A stretch of DNA of 64,000 nucleotides from Pseudomonas purpurea (GTDB lineage Bacteria > Pseudomonadota > Gammaproteobacteria > Pseudomonadales > Pseudomonadaceae): contig NZ_CP150918.1 of the NCBI RefSeq assembly GCF_039908635.1, positions 1,736,001 to 1,800,000 on the forward strand, given 5' to 3'. Positions 33,301-41,684 of the stretch are shown in pieces. Position 1 is the first letter of the stretch. Every line of letters begins with the position of its first letter. Below the pieces are notes generated by a model. That model worked only from the letters and a program-made list of their open reading frames with translations, was not told the DNA's origin and made no database searches. Position numbers and translations under genes: made by a program.

Positions 33301-35064
33301 CCATTGCAGGTTCAGGCCACGTCCGGTGCGGTCGGTGTAACGGGTGATCAAATGGTGCTGGTACTGATAACTCCAGGCTGCGCCGTTCTCATCCTGAGCC
33401 TGAACCAGATCACCGGCGCCGTCGTACTGGTAAGCACACAGTTGACGTTGAGGTGCGCCGTCACGGATTTCCCACAGGCCGATCAAGCGACCATGCTCGT
33501 CGAGCAGGGTGCCCAAGTGCAGGTGCACCTGGGTGACGTCGCCCTGATAAGTGATCAGGTCCGACAGCACTGGCTGGTCAGCGTGGCGGTGTTCGTAATG
33601 CAGCATGATCCCCGCGCCATTGCGCAGCACCACACCGCTCAGCAGGAAGCGCTGGCCACGGCGCACGTAGGTTTCACGTTGCTCGAAACCACGGATGAGC
33701 ACCAGTTGCTCCGTGCTGGCCCGCAGCACGGTGATGTTTTCGATGGCGTCGTAGTGGAACAGGCCGACCTTGGGCAATGGATAGGCATGACTGCGGCCGT
33801 CGGCATCATGAAACACCAAACCATCCTCGATGCAGTCGAAGCGGGTGGTGAACTCGGTGATCCAGCGTGCGCCCAGTTCACTGTCATCAAAGGCGTCCAG
33901 GCGCGAGCTGTAGGTACGGGTCCACTCGACAGGGAAGGGACCGGGCAGGCTGAAGTCGGTGTGGCTGAGGCTTTCCGAACCCACAGCGAAGTTGATGCTG
34001 TTACAGGTGCCGGTGCAGGTGGCGTTTTTCTTCGGGTTGGGTGCGGTCGCCGCCGGCATCTCGTGACTGTTGGAGCCCAAACTCCCTTCAGCCGCTTTGC
34101 GCTTGGCTTGGCTGGTCGTGCCGGGCTTGACGCCGGCGGCCTGACCATGGGCATTGCGCTTGCGCCAAAGGGCGACGGCACTGGACAGCATCAGCAGCAG
34201 CCAGCCAATGGAGTTCTCGACGGCCTCGTTGTCCAGTTTGCTCAACTGGGTACGCAGCTCCGGACCCAATGCACGCAGTTCGGCGGTGCTACTGAGCACT
34301 CGTTTTTTGATGTCATCGGGCAGCCCGTACTCTGCGGCTGCGTTGGCCAGACCGCTGCCGCCTGCTTTGAAAGCACTGAAGACACCTTCGAAGATGTTCT
34401 TGATGGCGGCGTTGGGGTTGTTAAGTAACTGTCCGCGTGCGGTGCTAAAGCTTTGTTCCGATTTCTGCAGTGCCCCCTTTGTATCGGATTGACCATTGAC
34501 TAAAGTTTCCAGGCCTTTGGCGATTTCGTTGATAACGTCTTCGCCGAGTTTGCCGGCGTCCGCGAGGATACCTGGCAACTTGTTCTTGGCTTGCGATACG
34601 AAGTCATCAAGGGTGCCGACAATGGACGCGTTCAGGTGCCCGACCAGAATCTCGATCAGCGATGCACCGATCAGGGTCTTGCCGGTCGCCTTCAGCTCCT
34701 GGCGAATCAGATGCAGGGTCGGGCGCAGGGTCATACGTGCGGCAGCCATGGCGGGCGGCAACGGCAAAACGCCGATCAGGTTGATGGCCAGGCTGGCCCA
34801 GCCCAGCAGTTCACGTTTCTGGCTGGTTGACAGGGTGACGATATCGCCCAAAGCATCGACCAACGCCATGATATTGCCGAGTACCGGCAGGGAGCCGGCG
34901 ACGTTCTTGATCCGGTCAAGGGTGACCACGTCACCACTGATGGACCTGAGCCAAGTGTCAAAGTAGGCCGCGCCGGTTCCCACATCCTGGATGTCGATGG
35001 CATTCAGCGGGACGATGGCAATCTGCGGTTCGCGTTTTTTTTCAGCAGGGGTTTCGGCAGTCAT
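30358..35064 (-). CDS. Rhs-family type VI effector with C-terminal toxin
   Basis: A 1568-residue protein. The N-terminal about 300 residues contain hydrophobic helices (LVDALGDIVTLSTSQKREL, WLLLMLSSAVALW) but no PAAR domain. YD/RHS repeats run through most of the protein (for example RYQYDPETGRLAHT), and the core ends with RFISQDPISYTGGLNLYAYG and the DPLGL self-cleavage motif near residue 1440. The last about 125 residues are the toxin; they contain HSCCPCDASKQMRDAF, IRGAGFDVIDDATNKFP and NHARIIHPNGAAGF, a domain I cannot name. Its ATG overlaps the vgrG stop (ATGA). No Eag-type chaperone gene is visible nearby. Confidence 0.88.
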   Translation of the reverse strand: MTAETPAEKKREPQIAIVPLNAIDIQDVGTGAAYFDTWLRSISGDVVTLDRIKNVAGSLPVLGNIMALVDALGDIVTLSTSQKRELLGWASLAINLIGVLPLPPAMAAARMTLRPTLHLIRQELKATGKTLIGASLIEILVGHLNASIVGTLDDFVSQAKNKLPGILADAGKLGEDVINEIAKGLETLVNGQSDTKGALQKSEQSFSTARGQLLNNPNAAIKNIFEGVFSAFKAGGSGLANAAAEYGLPDDIKKRVLSSTAELRALGPELRTQLSKLDNEAVENSIGWLLLMLSSAVALWRKRNAHGQAAGVKPGTTSQAKRKAAEGSLGSNSHEMPAATAPNPKKNATCTGTCNSINFAVGSESLSHTDFSLPGPFPVEWTRTYSSRLDAFDDSELGARWITEFTTRFDCIEDGLVFHDADGRSHAYPLPKVGLFHYDAIENITVLRASTEQLVLIRGFEQRETYVRRGQRFLLSGVVLRNGAGIMLHYEHRHADQPVLSDLITYQGDVTQVHLHLGTLLDEHGRLIGLWEIRDGAPQRQLCAYQYDGAGDLVQAQDENGAAWSYQYQHHLITRYTDRTGRGLNLQWQGHGAKAKAVREWADDGSFDTRLEWDENIRLTYVTDAHGHETWHYYDILGYTYRIRHPDERSEWFFRDDAKNLIRHVHPDGSTDRYSYDERDNLLEHIRADHSVMHYAYDDQDLLIKISDAEGGQWQRAYDDHGNLVEAVDPLGNKTEYAYNKAGLPTAIKDANGNEKALDYNDAGQLVEYVDCSGKTSAWEYNELGQMICFTDPAGQSTEYEYKAGQLVLIKHPDKTEERFERDAEGRLLAHVDGLDRCTTWTYTTAGLIAERIDAAEQTLRYRWDRLGQLLALENENEQRAHFHYDPVGRLLEETGFDGRATRYQYDPETGRLAHTANGERVISVIFDPMGRLTERRATLGEQSQSETFAYDGNGNLVMASNADSRLQWFHDPAGNLLREHQHYLGLEKPTVAVWQHEYDVLNQRIATVRPDGHRVSWLTYGSGHLLALRLDEHELVGFERDDLHREIARHQGNRLLQTQKWDPAGRLQEQLLGRSDDKSTLLKRDYKYDTVGQLTDINDSRRGPLAYRYDPVGRLLSATSRLGVETFAFDPASNLLDDPTQQIRRPLDQDKPRSKLIDNLLREYAGTHYEYDERGNQIQRWHNGNRSQMQWDLFDRLVRFEDARLAVDFAYDPLGRRLHKNSSAHYKQRPEAGSQWNRSEHARKQRELGCGFTLYGWDGDNLAWESSPAQIDGGTGRTVHYVFEPGTFVPVAQALRHQPIHLLSQPDYRGDYSLGNDPLWNHKPTAQPIDVLSWYQCDHLGTPQELTDQHGNTAWSAQYKAWGEVREQRSEWAQQQGLTNPIRFQGQYHDHETGLHYNRHRYYDPGVGRFISQDPISYTGGLNLYAYGQNPVEWVDPLGLTGKPLSGTTKVNRIGGNSVDNLRLKPAEEKLNPPGISVLHSCCPCDASKQMRDAFPKATGLQKAAGTVSSGSADAIRGAGFDVIDDATNKFPNHARIIHPNGAAGFNDENLQDLSKALGKTTECPKQ

Positions 35065-38003
35065 GAAATCATCTCACCCGCAAGCAGGTTGGGAACGGGG
35101 GGCGGGCTCGGCGCGGCGAGGGTGGTTTTTGCGGGCGGGAGGGTGGGCAGTTTCGGCAACTTGCCGCTCTTGCTTGCGGCACCGAGAAGTCGAGACGCCG
35201 TCGGCAGCGCCGCACTGGCGAGCTGCGGCAACCCAGTCGATCCGGCTTGCAAAGCACCGCGCACTTGTTGAGCGGTTTGCACAGCCCCCATACCGGTTTG
35301 CGCCAGGGCCGGGGCATTTTTCAGTAGTTCGGCGCTGATGCCAGCACTCGGCAAAGCCTGGGCGACCAGCGCTTGCACCTGCGCCGGAATGTCTTCAATA
35401 CCGGGCTGTTCACGTGGCCACTCGGGTTTGCCGATGTAGCTGCCCACGCTCCAGGTGTCTGCCGGATCCTTGCCGAACATGACCCGTGCAGGGCCAGGCG
35501 CTGCGCCGGAGACGGTCGCAAAACCTTTGGCGTCGAGCTTGCCCTTGAGGCTTTTTCCCAAGGCATCGATCACTTCGAAATCACCGTCCTTGATGCCCTG
35601 CCGTCCGGCGTACTGGTTGAACAGTTCCAGATTGCCCTTGCCCGGTTTCGGCGGCTCGGGGAACACACCGGCCAGGCTTTTCGCCCCGGTGTAGGCGAAG
35701 TTCGCCGCGTGGGCCGTGTACGGCCCGGTGGTGGCATGGGTGATGCCGCCGGCGTTGTAGGTGGTGGCGCTGCCGCCACCCTGGATCACCAGTTCGGTTT
35801 TTGCCGTGAGGGTGATGCGGTCGGCGTTGGCGGTGATGTTGAGTTTGGCCAGCAGGTTGATGCTGTCTTTCAGCGCCCGAAGATCGATGTCGCCGGAGGC
35901 CGCCACCAGACGCCAGCCCAGGTTCTGCACAAACAGGCGCATGCCCTGGCTGGCGCTGGCCAGCAGGCGTTTGCCGATGGCCAGGCTGGTGTGGCCGGTG
36001 CTGCTCAACGCCAGGTGTTCGCCGGTGGCGATGTGGGTCGAGCGCGGGGTAGTCAGGGCGATGCCGGCCGGGCTGGCGAGGACCAGGTGCGGCTCGACGA
36101 ACTCGGGGAATTCGTTGGTGCTCAGGTCACCCGGACCCGTGCCCAGAATGCCCAAATGCTGGGCATGCATCGCCTTGGCCACGTCGTCCTGATCGCCGGG
36201 TTCCTGGGCCTGCACCTCGCGGGCCTGAATCGCGAAACCGTCCTGTTGCTCGCTGGCGGTGGCCAGGCGTTCGGCGGTTTCCGGCAGGTCCTTGTGGTGT
36301 TTGCTTTCGTGGTGACGAGGCTCTGTGGTGATCAACAAACCCGCCGCCGCCCGCACCGCGCCGTGGCGGTCGGTGCGCAGTTCAAAGCCTTCGCCACGCG
36401 GCTGGCCACCGGACGGACGCGGGTGGGTCAGGTAGCCGAGGTTGATCGCGCTGGCACCGTGGTCACTGCGCAGCGCGATGCTGATCTCGCTGGTGGTGTC
36501 GTCGATACGCAACTCGTTGGCGCGGCTGCCTTTGTATTCCTTGCTCTTGACCGTGGCCAGGGTCTTGAAGTCCGGCAACTTGTACGGCGGCAGGTTCACC
36601 CCGTGGTACAGACACCCGGTGATCAATGGCTGATCCGGGTCACCTTCGAGGAAGCTGATCAGCACTTCCATGCCGATGCGCGGCAGGTTGATCGAGCCGA
36701 AATTCTGGCTGGCCCAATTCGACGCCACGCGCATCCAGCAACTGGTCTTGTCGTCGAACTCGCCTTCGCGGTCCCAGAAAAACTGCACCTTCACCCGGCC
36801 ATACTGGTCGCAGAAAATCTCTTCGCCGGCCGGGCCGGTGACGATTGCACTCTGGGTGCCGAGCACTTTGGGTTTCGGGTGATCGAGGGGAGGGCGATAC
36901 GGCACGTCCCACGGAATCGCACTGAAGCTGTTGCGATAGCCCTGATGAAAATCGTCCTTGAGGTCGGTGACGTCGCTGCTGATCACTTCTTCCAGCACCT
37001 GCGGCTGCTTGCCTTCGTGGAGGATTTCGGTCAGCAGCCACAGGTCGTTCCATGCCGGGTTGGCGTGCTCGGTCAGGGCCAGGAAATGCCCGCTGACCAA
37101 CAACGGCTGATCGCTGTTGCCTTCGGCCAGTCGGTAGTCGCTGCGATGGCGTTCCAGTGCCCGATTGGCCAGGTGTTTGCCGCGCTCACGGTCGACGAAA
37201 CGCCCCGGATAATCGTAATCCTCGAGGTCCGGTTTGGCGCTGCTCTTGGCGTCGCTTTCCAGCTCGATGCGCGGTTTGGTGAAGTCGTAATCGCGGCGCG
37301 TGGTGCGGCTGGTGCGGGTGGCCAAACGCAACCCGAAGCGCTTGATCACCGGGGCATCGGCGACCAGCCCGGTGTCTTGCTGATAGGCCACCGGCGCGAG
37401 TTTCGGGAACACCGTTTGATCGTCACCGAACACCAGCAGATGGCCGCTGGCGCTGTGCTGGAAGTGGTAGTGGATGCCTTCTTCTTCGCACAGGCGCTGG
37501 ATGAAATGCAGGTCGGATTCGTCGTACTGCACGCAGTAAATGCGCTCGGGGTACACCGCGCTGAGCTGGAACTTATAGTCGCTGGCGAGGATGCCGTGCT
37601 CTTCCAGCACCTGAGCAATGATCTGCGGCGCGGTCATCTGCTGGAAGATGCGCTGATTGACGCGATGGGCCAGATAAGCCAGTTGCGGACGCAGGGAAAT
37701 CCGGTAGCGGGTCAGGCGTTTGCCGGCCTCGCCCTGGGCAATGCTGTAGACCAGCCCGTGAATGCCGGTGCCGTTTTGCGAGAGCTGCAAGAAGGCCAGT
37801 TTGTGCAGCAGGCTTTCGAGGTTCAGTGAGGAACGTTCGCTGACCAACTCCAGTTCAAATTCGAACGGTGTGTTCAGGGCTTCACGGCCCCTGAAAGCCA
37901 GGACCTGAAAGTCCGCGCCCTCAAGGGTCAATGTGAAATGGGGTTGGTTGGCCGGTGAGAACATCCCTTGTTCCTCGTGCAGTGCTGCGGCGTCCATCGA
38001 CAT
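35061..38003 (-). CDS. vgrG: Type VI secretion spike protein VgrG with C-terminal extension
   Basis: A 980-residue protein. The gp27/gp5-like core (about 20-500; VQYDESDLHFIQRLCEEEGIHYHFQ, RVKVQFFWDREGEFDDKTSCWMRV) is followed by DUF2345 (about 620-780) and an extra C-terminal region: a transthyretin-like segment (FEVIDALGKSLKGKLDAKGFAT) and a Pro/Ala-rich tail. The transthyretin-like segment probably binds the Rhs cargo. It is the second gene of hcp-vgrG-rhs. T6SS sheath, baseplate and ATPase genes are absent from the window, so this is an orphan (auxiliary) cluster. Confidence 0.9.
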   Translation of the reverse strand: MSMDAAALHEEQGMFSPANQPHFTLTLEGADFQVLAFRGREALNTPFEFELELVSERSSLNLESLLHKLAFLQLSQNGTGIHGLVYSIAQGEAGKRLTRYRISLRPQLAYLAHRVNQRIFQQMTAPQIIAQVLEEHGILASDYKFQLSAVYPERIYCVQYDESDLHFIQRLCEEEGIHYHFQHSASGHLLVFGDDQTVFPKLAPVAYQQDTGLVADAPVIKRFGLRLATRTSRTTRRDYDFTKPRIELESDAKSSAKPDLEDYDYPGRFVDRERGKHLANRALERHRSDYRLAEGNSDQPLLVSGHFLALTEHANPAWNDLWLLTEILHEGKQPQVLEEVISSDVTDLKDDFHQGYRNSFSAIPWDVPYRPPLDHPKPKVLGTQSAIVTGPAGEEIFCDQYGRVKVQFFWDREGEFDDKTSCWMRVASNWASQNFGSINLPRIGMEVLISFLEGDPDQPLITGCLYHGVNLPPYKLPDFKTLATVKSKEYKGSRANELRIDDTTSEISIALRSDHGASAINLGYLTHPRPSGGQPRGEGFELRTDRHGAVRAAAGLLITTEPRHHESKHHKDLPETAERLATASEQQDGFAIQAREVQAQEPGDQDDVAKAMHAQHLGILGTGPGDLSTNEFPEFVEPHLVLASPAGIALTTPRSTHIATGEHLALSSTGHTSLAIGKRLLASASQGMRLFVQNLGWRLVAASGDIDLRALKDSINLLAKLNITANADRITLTAKTELVIQGGGSATTYNAGGITHATTGPYTAHAANFAYTGAKSLAGVFPEPPKPGKGNLELFNQYAGRQGIKDGDFEVIDALGKSLKGKLDAKGFATVSGAAPGPARVMFGKDPADTWSVGSYIGKPEWPREQPGIEDIPAQVQALVAQALPSAGISAELLKNAPALAQTGMGAVQTAQQVRGALQAGSTGLPQLASAALPTASRLLGAASKSGKLPKLPTLPPAKTTLAAPSPPPVPNLLAGEMIS

Positions 38004-38097
38004 CCCTGTCGGGTATCAACGAACGCAAGAATTATTGAGTGACGCAAACAGCATCGACCAGCAGCGCTGGCCGATGTGTTGTAACGGTCGGCCAGAC

Positions 38098-38616
38098 TTA
38101 GCCAGCGACCGGGGAACGCCAGTCATCGGAACCCGAAGTACCGGATACTTCGTGGGTCCAGGTGATTTTGCGGTAGGTGAAGTGCACGTCTTCCAGGTGG
38201 GTGAAGTGCGAGTTCGCCGGGTCCTGGCAGTTGTGCATGTAGTCCTTGATGTCCACGATGATCGCGTCTTCAAGTTTGGTGGTGTAGTAGTGCTCTTGGG
38301 TGCCGGCAGCGGAGGTGCGGTACCACTTGATTTCGATCGTGGTCATGCGCTCGCCCGACGTCAGGGCAGCCAGCAGCAGTGGGGAAGCCTTGTCGAAGAC
38401 TTTGGTGATAACCACGGGTTTGTGCACGCGCTGGCCGGTAGGTTGGCCGGACTGCGGGTCACGCGGGATGATCACTTCGTGGCTGAAACCCTGAACCATG
38501 ACCTGGTCTTCGTGACCTTCCTGGTAGGTGTTGCCAACGGAGTCAGCGGTGAAGGCGCCGGCGGTGATCAGGCCTTGTTTTTCGCCGGTGACGGACATAT
38601 ACGCTGGTGTTGCCAT
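38098..38616 (-). CDS. hcp: Type VI secretion tube protein Hcp
   Basis: A 172-residue Hcp1-type protein starting MATPAYMSVTGEKQGLITAG, with GQRVHKPVVITKVFDKASPLL and the C-terminal FTYRKITWTHEVSG strands. It forms hexameric rings that stack as the T6SS inner tube and chaperone effectors. ATG 38616 has AAGGAG about 8 bp upstream. The gene leads the hcp-vgrG-rhs-immunity row; three identical inverted repeats sit 170-290 bp upstream and may regulate it. Confidence 0.92.
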   Translation of the reverse strand: MATPAYMSVTGEKQGLITAGAFTADSVGNTYQEGHEDQVMVQGFSHEVIIPRDPQSGQPTGQRVHKPVVITKVFDKASPLLLAALTSGERMTTIEIKWYRTSAAGTQEHYYTTKLEDAIIVDIKDYMHNCQDPANSHFTHLEDVHFTYRKITWTHEVSGTSGSDDWRSPVAG

Positions 38617-38787
38617 GGATGCTCTCCTTGCTGACATAAATGAGATAGCCCGGGGGCGAAATCGCCCGGTGGGTGATCTTTAGGTATCAAGGTTTGTGCC
38701 ATGTATAAAAAATATCAATTAGATCAATTTGTTGTGTGAGCGCTAGGTGGGATTTTGCCTTCTGGTGTGTAGGAATAGTCGCCAAAG

Positions 38788-38909
38788 TGCGCAAGAAGTT
38801 GCGCAGTACTGCGCAAGAAGTTGCGCACTCGGCTACAGGCCAGGTGGGCCGTGGGCTGTAGGGGAATTACAGACGGATTTCTTGAAGCAAGTGCGCAAGA
38901 AGTTGCGCA
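38788..38909. repeat. Three identical 18-bp inverted repeats upstream of hcp
   Basis: TGCGCAAGAAGTTGCGCA occurs at 38788-38805, 38810-38827 and 38892-38909. Each copy is a 7-bp inverted repeat (TGCGCAA / TTGCGCA) around GAAG. The first two copies are 22 bp apart, about two helical turns, and their facing half-sites form another perfect 18-bp palindrome (TTGCGCAGTACTGCGCAA). Candidate operators for the hcp operon, or RNA hairpins. The rest of 38640-39110 contains no gene that I can see. Confidence 0.85.
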
Positions 38910-39114
38910 CATAGGCAAAAGACCGCTTCTCGGCTAAATCTCAAATTGGGGCAAGAAATCGTCGGAACGGGCAACGAGCCCTACCGTCTGCAACACAGCA
39001 GCTTGATTGCTCAGAGAAAAATCAAATCACGTGAGCGAAAGCACAGATTTCATCGCGTGATGATGTGTCCCCATCATTCGCTCGGCTTTACTACCAGCAC
39101 CCTGGAGAGCAACT

Positions 39115-39150
39115 AAGCCCCGCCGGAGAGATACCAAGCGGGGCTTTTTT
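39115..39150 (+). terminator. Intrinsic terminator without an upstream gene
   Basis: AAGCCCCGC (39115-39123) and GCGGGGCTT (39138-39146) followed by T residues to 39150 make a strong plus-strand terminator. No plus-strand gene is visible upstream back to hcp, so it may end a small RNA or be a relic of a deleted prophage gene. Confidence 0.75.
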
Positions 39151-39219
39151 AGGGCATTTTTTCAGTGGAGTTAATTGGACTGGCGCATGTAGGCGCATTT
39201 CGTCCGCTCCGTTTTGGGC

Positions 39220-39531
39220 ATGGGGTGTTGCCGGTGGATGGTGTCATTGTTCGGTTTCTCTAACGACGTACAGAAAACCGAGAGCGAGAACTGCTCGCGC
39301 GGATGGCTGGACGTTGCATCGTCCGCCTCTTGGCAATACAGTTTCATGGCTGGCCAAAAGCCCGCAAGAAGCCCCTCAAAAAGCTTCGTCTCTCGGATGG
39401 CGTACTGGCTTGTCGCGGTATGCACAGGACGCTCTAACGTCCCTTTCCGAATCGGCCTCGGTACGTCAAATACCGGGGCTTTTTCTTGTCTGCGGTTTAC
39501 CGATCTTGCTGTTTTGCCCAGTGTTCTATAG
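39220..39531 (+). CDS. Possible phage Ash-like protein
   Basis: A 103-codon ORF whose middle (GWLDVASSASWQYSFMAGQKPARSPS) resembles short ORFs found beside integrases in Pseudomonas genomic islands and related to the Ash proteins of P4-like satellites. The product is Ser/Cys-rich with no clear fold, and such ORFs might mark a conserved non-coding element instead. A T-rich hairpin (CCTCGGTA / TACCGGGG, 39456-39478, then CTTTTTC) lies inside it. Kept because of the integrase next door. Confidence 0.3.
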   Translation: MGCCRWMVSLFGFSNDVQKTESENCSRGWLDVASSASWQYSFMAGQKPARSPSKSFVSRMAYWLVAVCTGRSNVPFRIGLGTSNTGAFSCLRFTDLAVLPSVL

Positions 39532-39708
39532 TGCTTAGGGCGTCACGGCATAACTCGCCAGTGCCCACATGGTAGCGGGCTGTTTCAGTCGCATTCAACT
39601 TGTGAGACTCCGCGAGAGAGGCGTTTTTGCTGTTTTGATGCGGTAAAAAAATGCTCTGTGGTGTACCTGTGGGACATATGGGACATATATTTCGAAATGG
39701 TACACATA

Positions 39709-41131
39709 CTACCGTTCGTCGGATTTTTTCAGGCGAGTTAATAAAACGACATTGCCACTAGAATTGTCGCCCTTCGCTAATGCATCGAGGTAGCGCCCCC
39801 ACTTTTCCAGAGCTACGCGTTTTTCCGGTAGGTAGGCGTAACGGTCGTAATGTTTGGCCTGTACGCCACTACGTCCGTGTGACAGTAACCAGGCGCGAAC
39901 CTCAGAGCTAATGCCTTGATGGGCCATTAAGGTTTCTGCGGTTACGCGAACATTACGGTACGTAAAGATGCGAGTCTTACCAGACGCTGCGAGTTCGCGG
40001 CCAGCCTCGCTAAATGCTTTGATAATCGTGGACGTGCTCGCGGTTGAATCCTCCGAGAAGGCGAAAGGACCTGCTCCTACATGGTGCTCTACCAGAGGGG
40101 CCAGAGTCTCGCGGATTCGCTCTGTAATGGGCAGGAGGTGCTCCCATGCCTGTTCTTTGCGTCCCTTGGCATCGAGTAAGCAAATGGTGTCGTCGGTGAC
40201 AGCGGTCCAGGGGATTGCGCAAAGCTGCGTCATTCGCTGCCCACCAAAGTAGATCAGGGCGTTTGCTATCGCACTTTTTGGCTGTGGCAGCTTATCAAGG
40301 TAGCGCAACAGTTCTCCAAGTTCAGCGGGTGTTAAAGATTCAGTGTTGGCGCGCTTAGCACCTTGGACGGCAGGGACATCTCGGACGGGGTTAGCTCGGA
40401 TGGCAAACACTTTACCGCTGTGCGCCATTCGTTCAGGGGATAGGTGCGCTTTGACCGCGTGGCTAAAGGCCGCTTGCAGTGACAGGCGTAAGTTGTTGCA
40501 GATCGAACGCATGTCATTTGATGCGCCGCCTGCGGCATGGTTACCAACCCCACGGCCCTTGGGTTTGCGCCCGAGTACGCCGGACAAAATGAACTGGATA
40601 TCTTCGGGCTCAATCAGTGCGGCGGGGCGTAGGATGAGTTCGGGGTGGTAGTCCTTAATATGTGCCTTGAACTGGTTCGCCACGGCCCTATGACTCACCT
40701 TTCCTGACTTTTCCAGGTGAACTACGTAGTAGTCCAGTAGGTCACCGAAAGTGCCACGTCTCGCCTCCAGGGCGGCTTGTGCGGCCACTCGCTCCAGCTC
40801 TGCCGCCTGCGGCGGCCTTCAATGCTAATTGTTGTTGCAGGTACTCTTCCAGCCCACCGGCAGCGATTGACGCGGTGGCGATGCGCAGCGCTGCCAGACG
40901 CATGGCGTCCAGATCCATTTCGTTGGTGTCAGGGCGTGGATTCTTGCTCAGGGTGCCCAGGGCGATGCGTTTGTCCCCGGCGTTGGTGCGCTCGCGGTAG
41001 TAGCCGTTAATGAAACCCGCCGTCTTGCGTTCAAGTGTCAGGGTGCCTTTGCCACGGGAGCCTATTGGTTCGAATTTCTTGCCCTTGACGTTGTAGGCTT
41101 CCATTTCTGTCAGTCGAATGCGCTTGGCCAT
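39709..41131 (-). pseudogene. Phage-type tyrosine integrase, frameshifted
   Basis: The N-terminal frame (40742-41131) gives the DUF4102-like start MAKRIRLTEMEAYNVKGKK; the second frame (39709-40788) gives the core-binding and catalytic domains, with Arg in FGGQRMTQLCAIPW, RNVRVTAETLMAHQG in place of the usual HxxR box, and LLSHGRSGVQAKHYDRY with the Tyr nucleophile. The frames overlap and are offset by one extra base in the GC-rich stretch 40795-40820; removed, the protein is 473 residues. It lies at the right edge of the accessory island next to arfB, so it probably inserted part of the island. Confidence 0.82.
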
Positions 41132-41270
41132 ATTTCCCGTTTGTTTCCCGTTTCGCCTGAAAAGTCACGTTGTTTAGTGAAACACTGAGACAATAGAAGA
41201 ACGCCTAAAGCCCTAATAATCAAGGGTTTTATAGATGCTAAGAGAGTTTCGGAATCACCATGAGAATGCA

Positions 41271-41684
41271 ATGCTGAGGGTTTCCAACAACGTGCACCTG
41301 CCGGATGCCGAGGTCGAGTTGACGGCCATTCGTGCGCAGGGCGCGGGTGGGCAGAACGTCAATAAAGTCTCGAGTGCGATGCATTTGCGCTTCGACATCC
41401 CGGCGTCATCCTTGCCCGAGTTCTACAAGGAACGGTTGCTGGCGTTGCGTGACAGTCGGATCACCAGCGAGGGGGTGATTATCATCAAGGCCCAGCAATA
41501 CCGGACCCAGGAGCAGAATCGCGCCGATGCGCTGGAGCGCCTGGTCGAGCTGATACTGAGTGCCACCAAGGTCGAAAAGAAGCGTCGTCCCACCAAACCG
41601 ACATTGGGCTCGAAAAAGCGTCGGCTGGAGTCCAAGACCAAGCGAGGTTCGATCAAGGCCGGGCGCGGCAAGGTGGATTTTTAG
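41271..41684 (+). CDS. arfB: Alternative ribosome-rescue factor ArfB
   Basis: A 137-residue peptidyl-tRNA hydrolase with the catalytic GGQ in [15 protein letters not shown] (Gly26-Gly27-Gln28) and a basic C-terminal tail ([21 protein letters not shown]) that enters the empty mRNA channel of stalled ribosomes. Length matches ArfB/YaeJ, not release factors. Start is ATG 41271. It overlaps the convergent MFS gene by 4 bp. It is the first core gene after the accessory island. Confidence 0.92.
   Translation: MLRVSNNVHLPDAEVELTAIRAQGAGGQNVNKVSSAMHLRFDIPASSLPEFYKERLLALRDSRITSEGVIIIKAQQYRTQEQNRADALERLVELILSATKVEKKRRPTKPTLGSKKRRLESKTKRGSIKAGRGKVDF

Noticed and set aside
32320..34428. 702-codon open frame on the plus strand inside rhs
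   Set aside because: Antisense shadow of the Rhs repeats; biased composition (Val/Gln/His-rich) and no recognisable domain.
35373..37829. 818-codon open frame on the plus strand inside vgrG
   Set aside because: Antisense shadow of VgrG caused by high GC; no domain.
38788..38909. CRISPR array
   Set aside because: Only three short palindromic copies with spacers of 4 and 64 bp; no repeat-spacer periodicity and no cas genes.
39171..39425. 84-codon minus-strand ORF near the integrase
   Set aside because: Overlaps the Ash-like plus-strand ORF, has no convincing ribosome binding site and no recognisable sequence.
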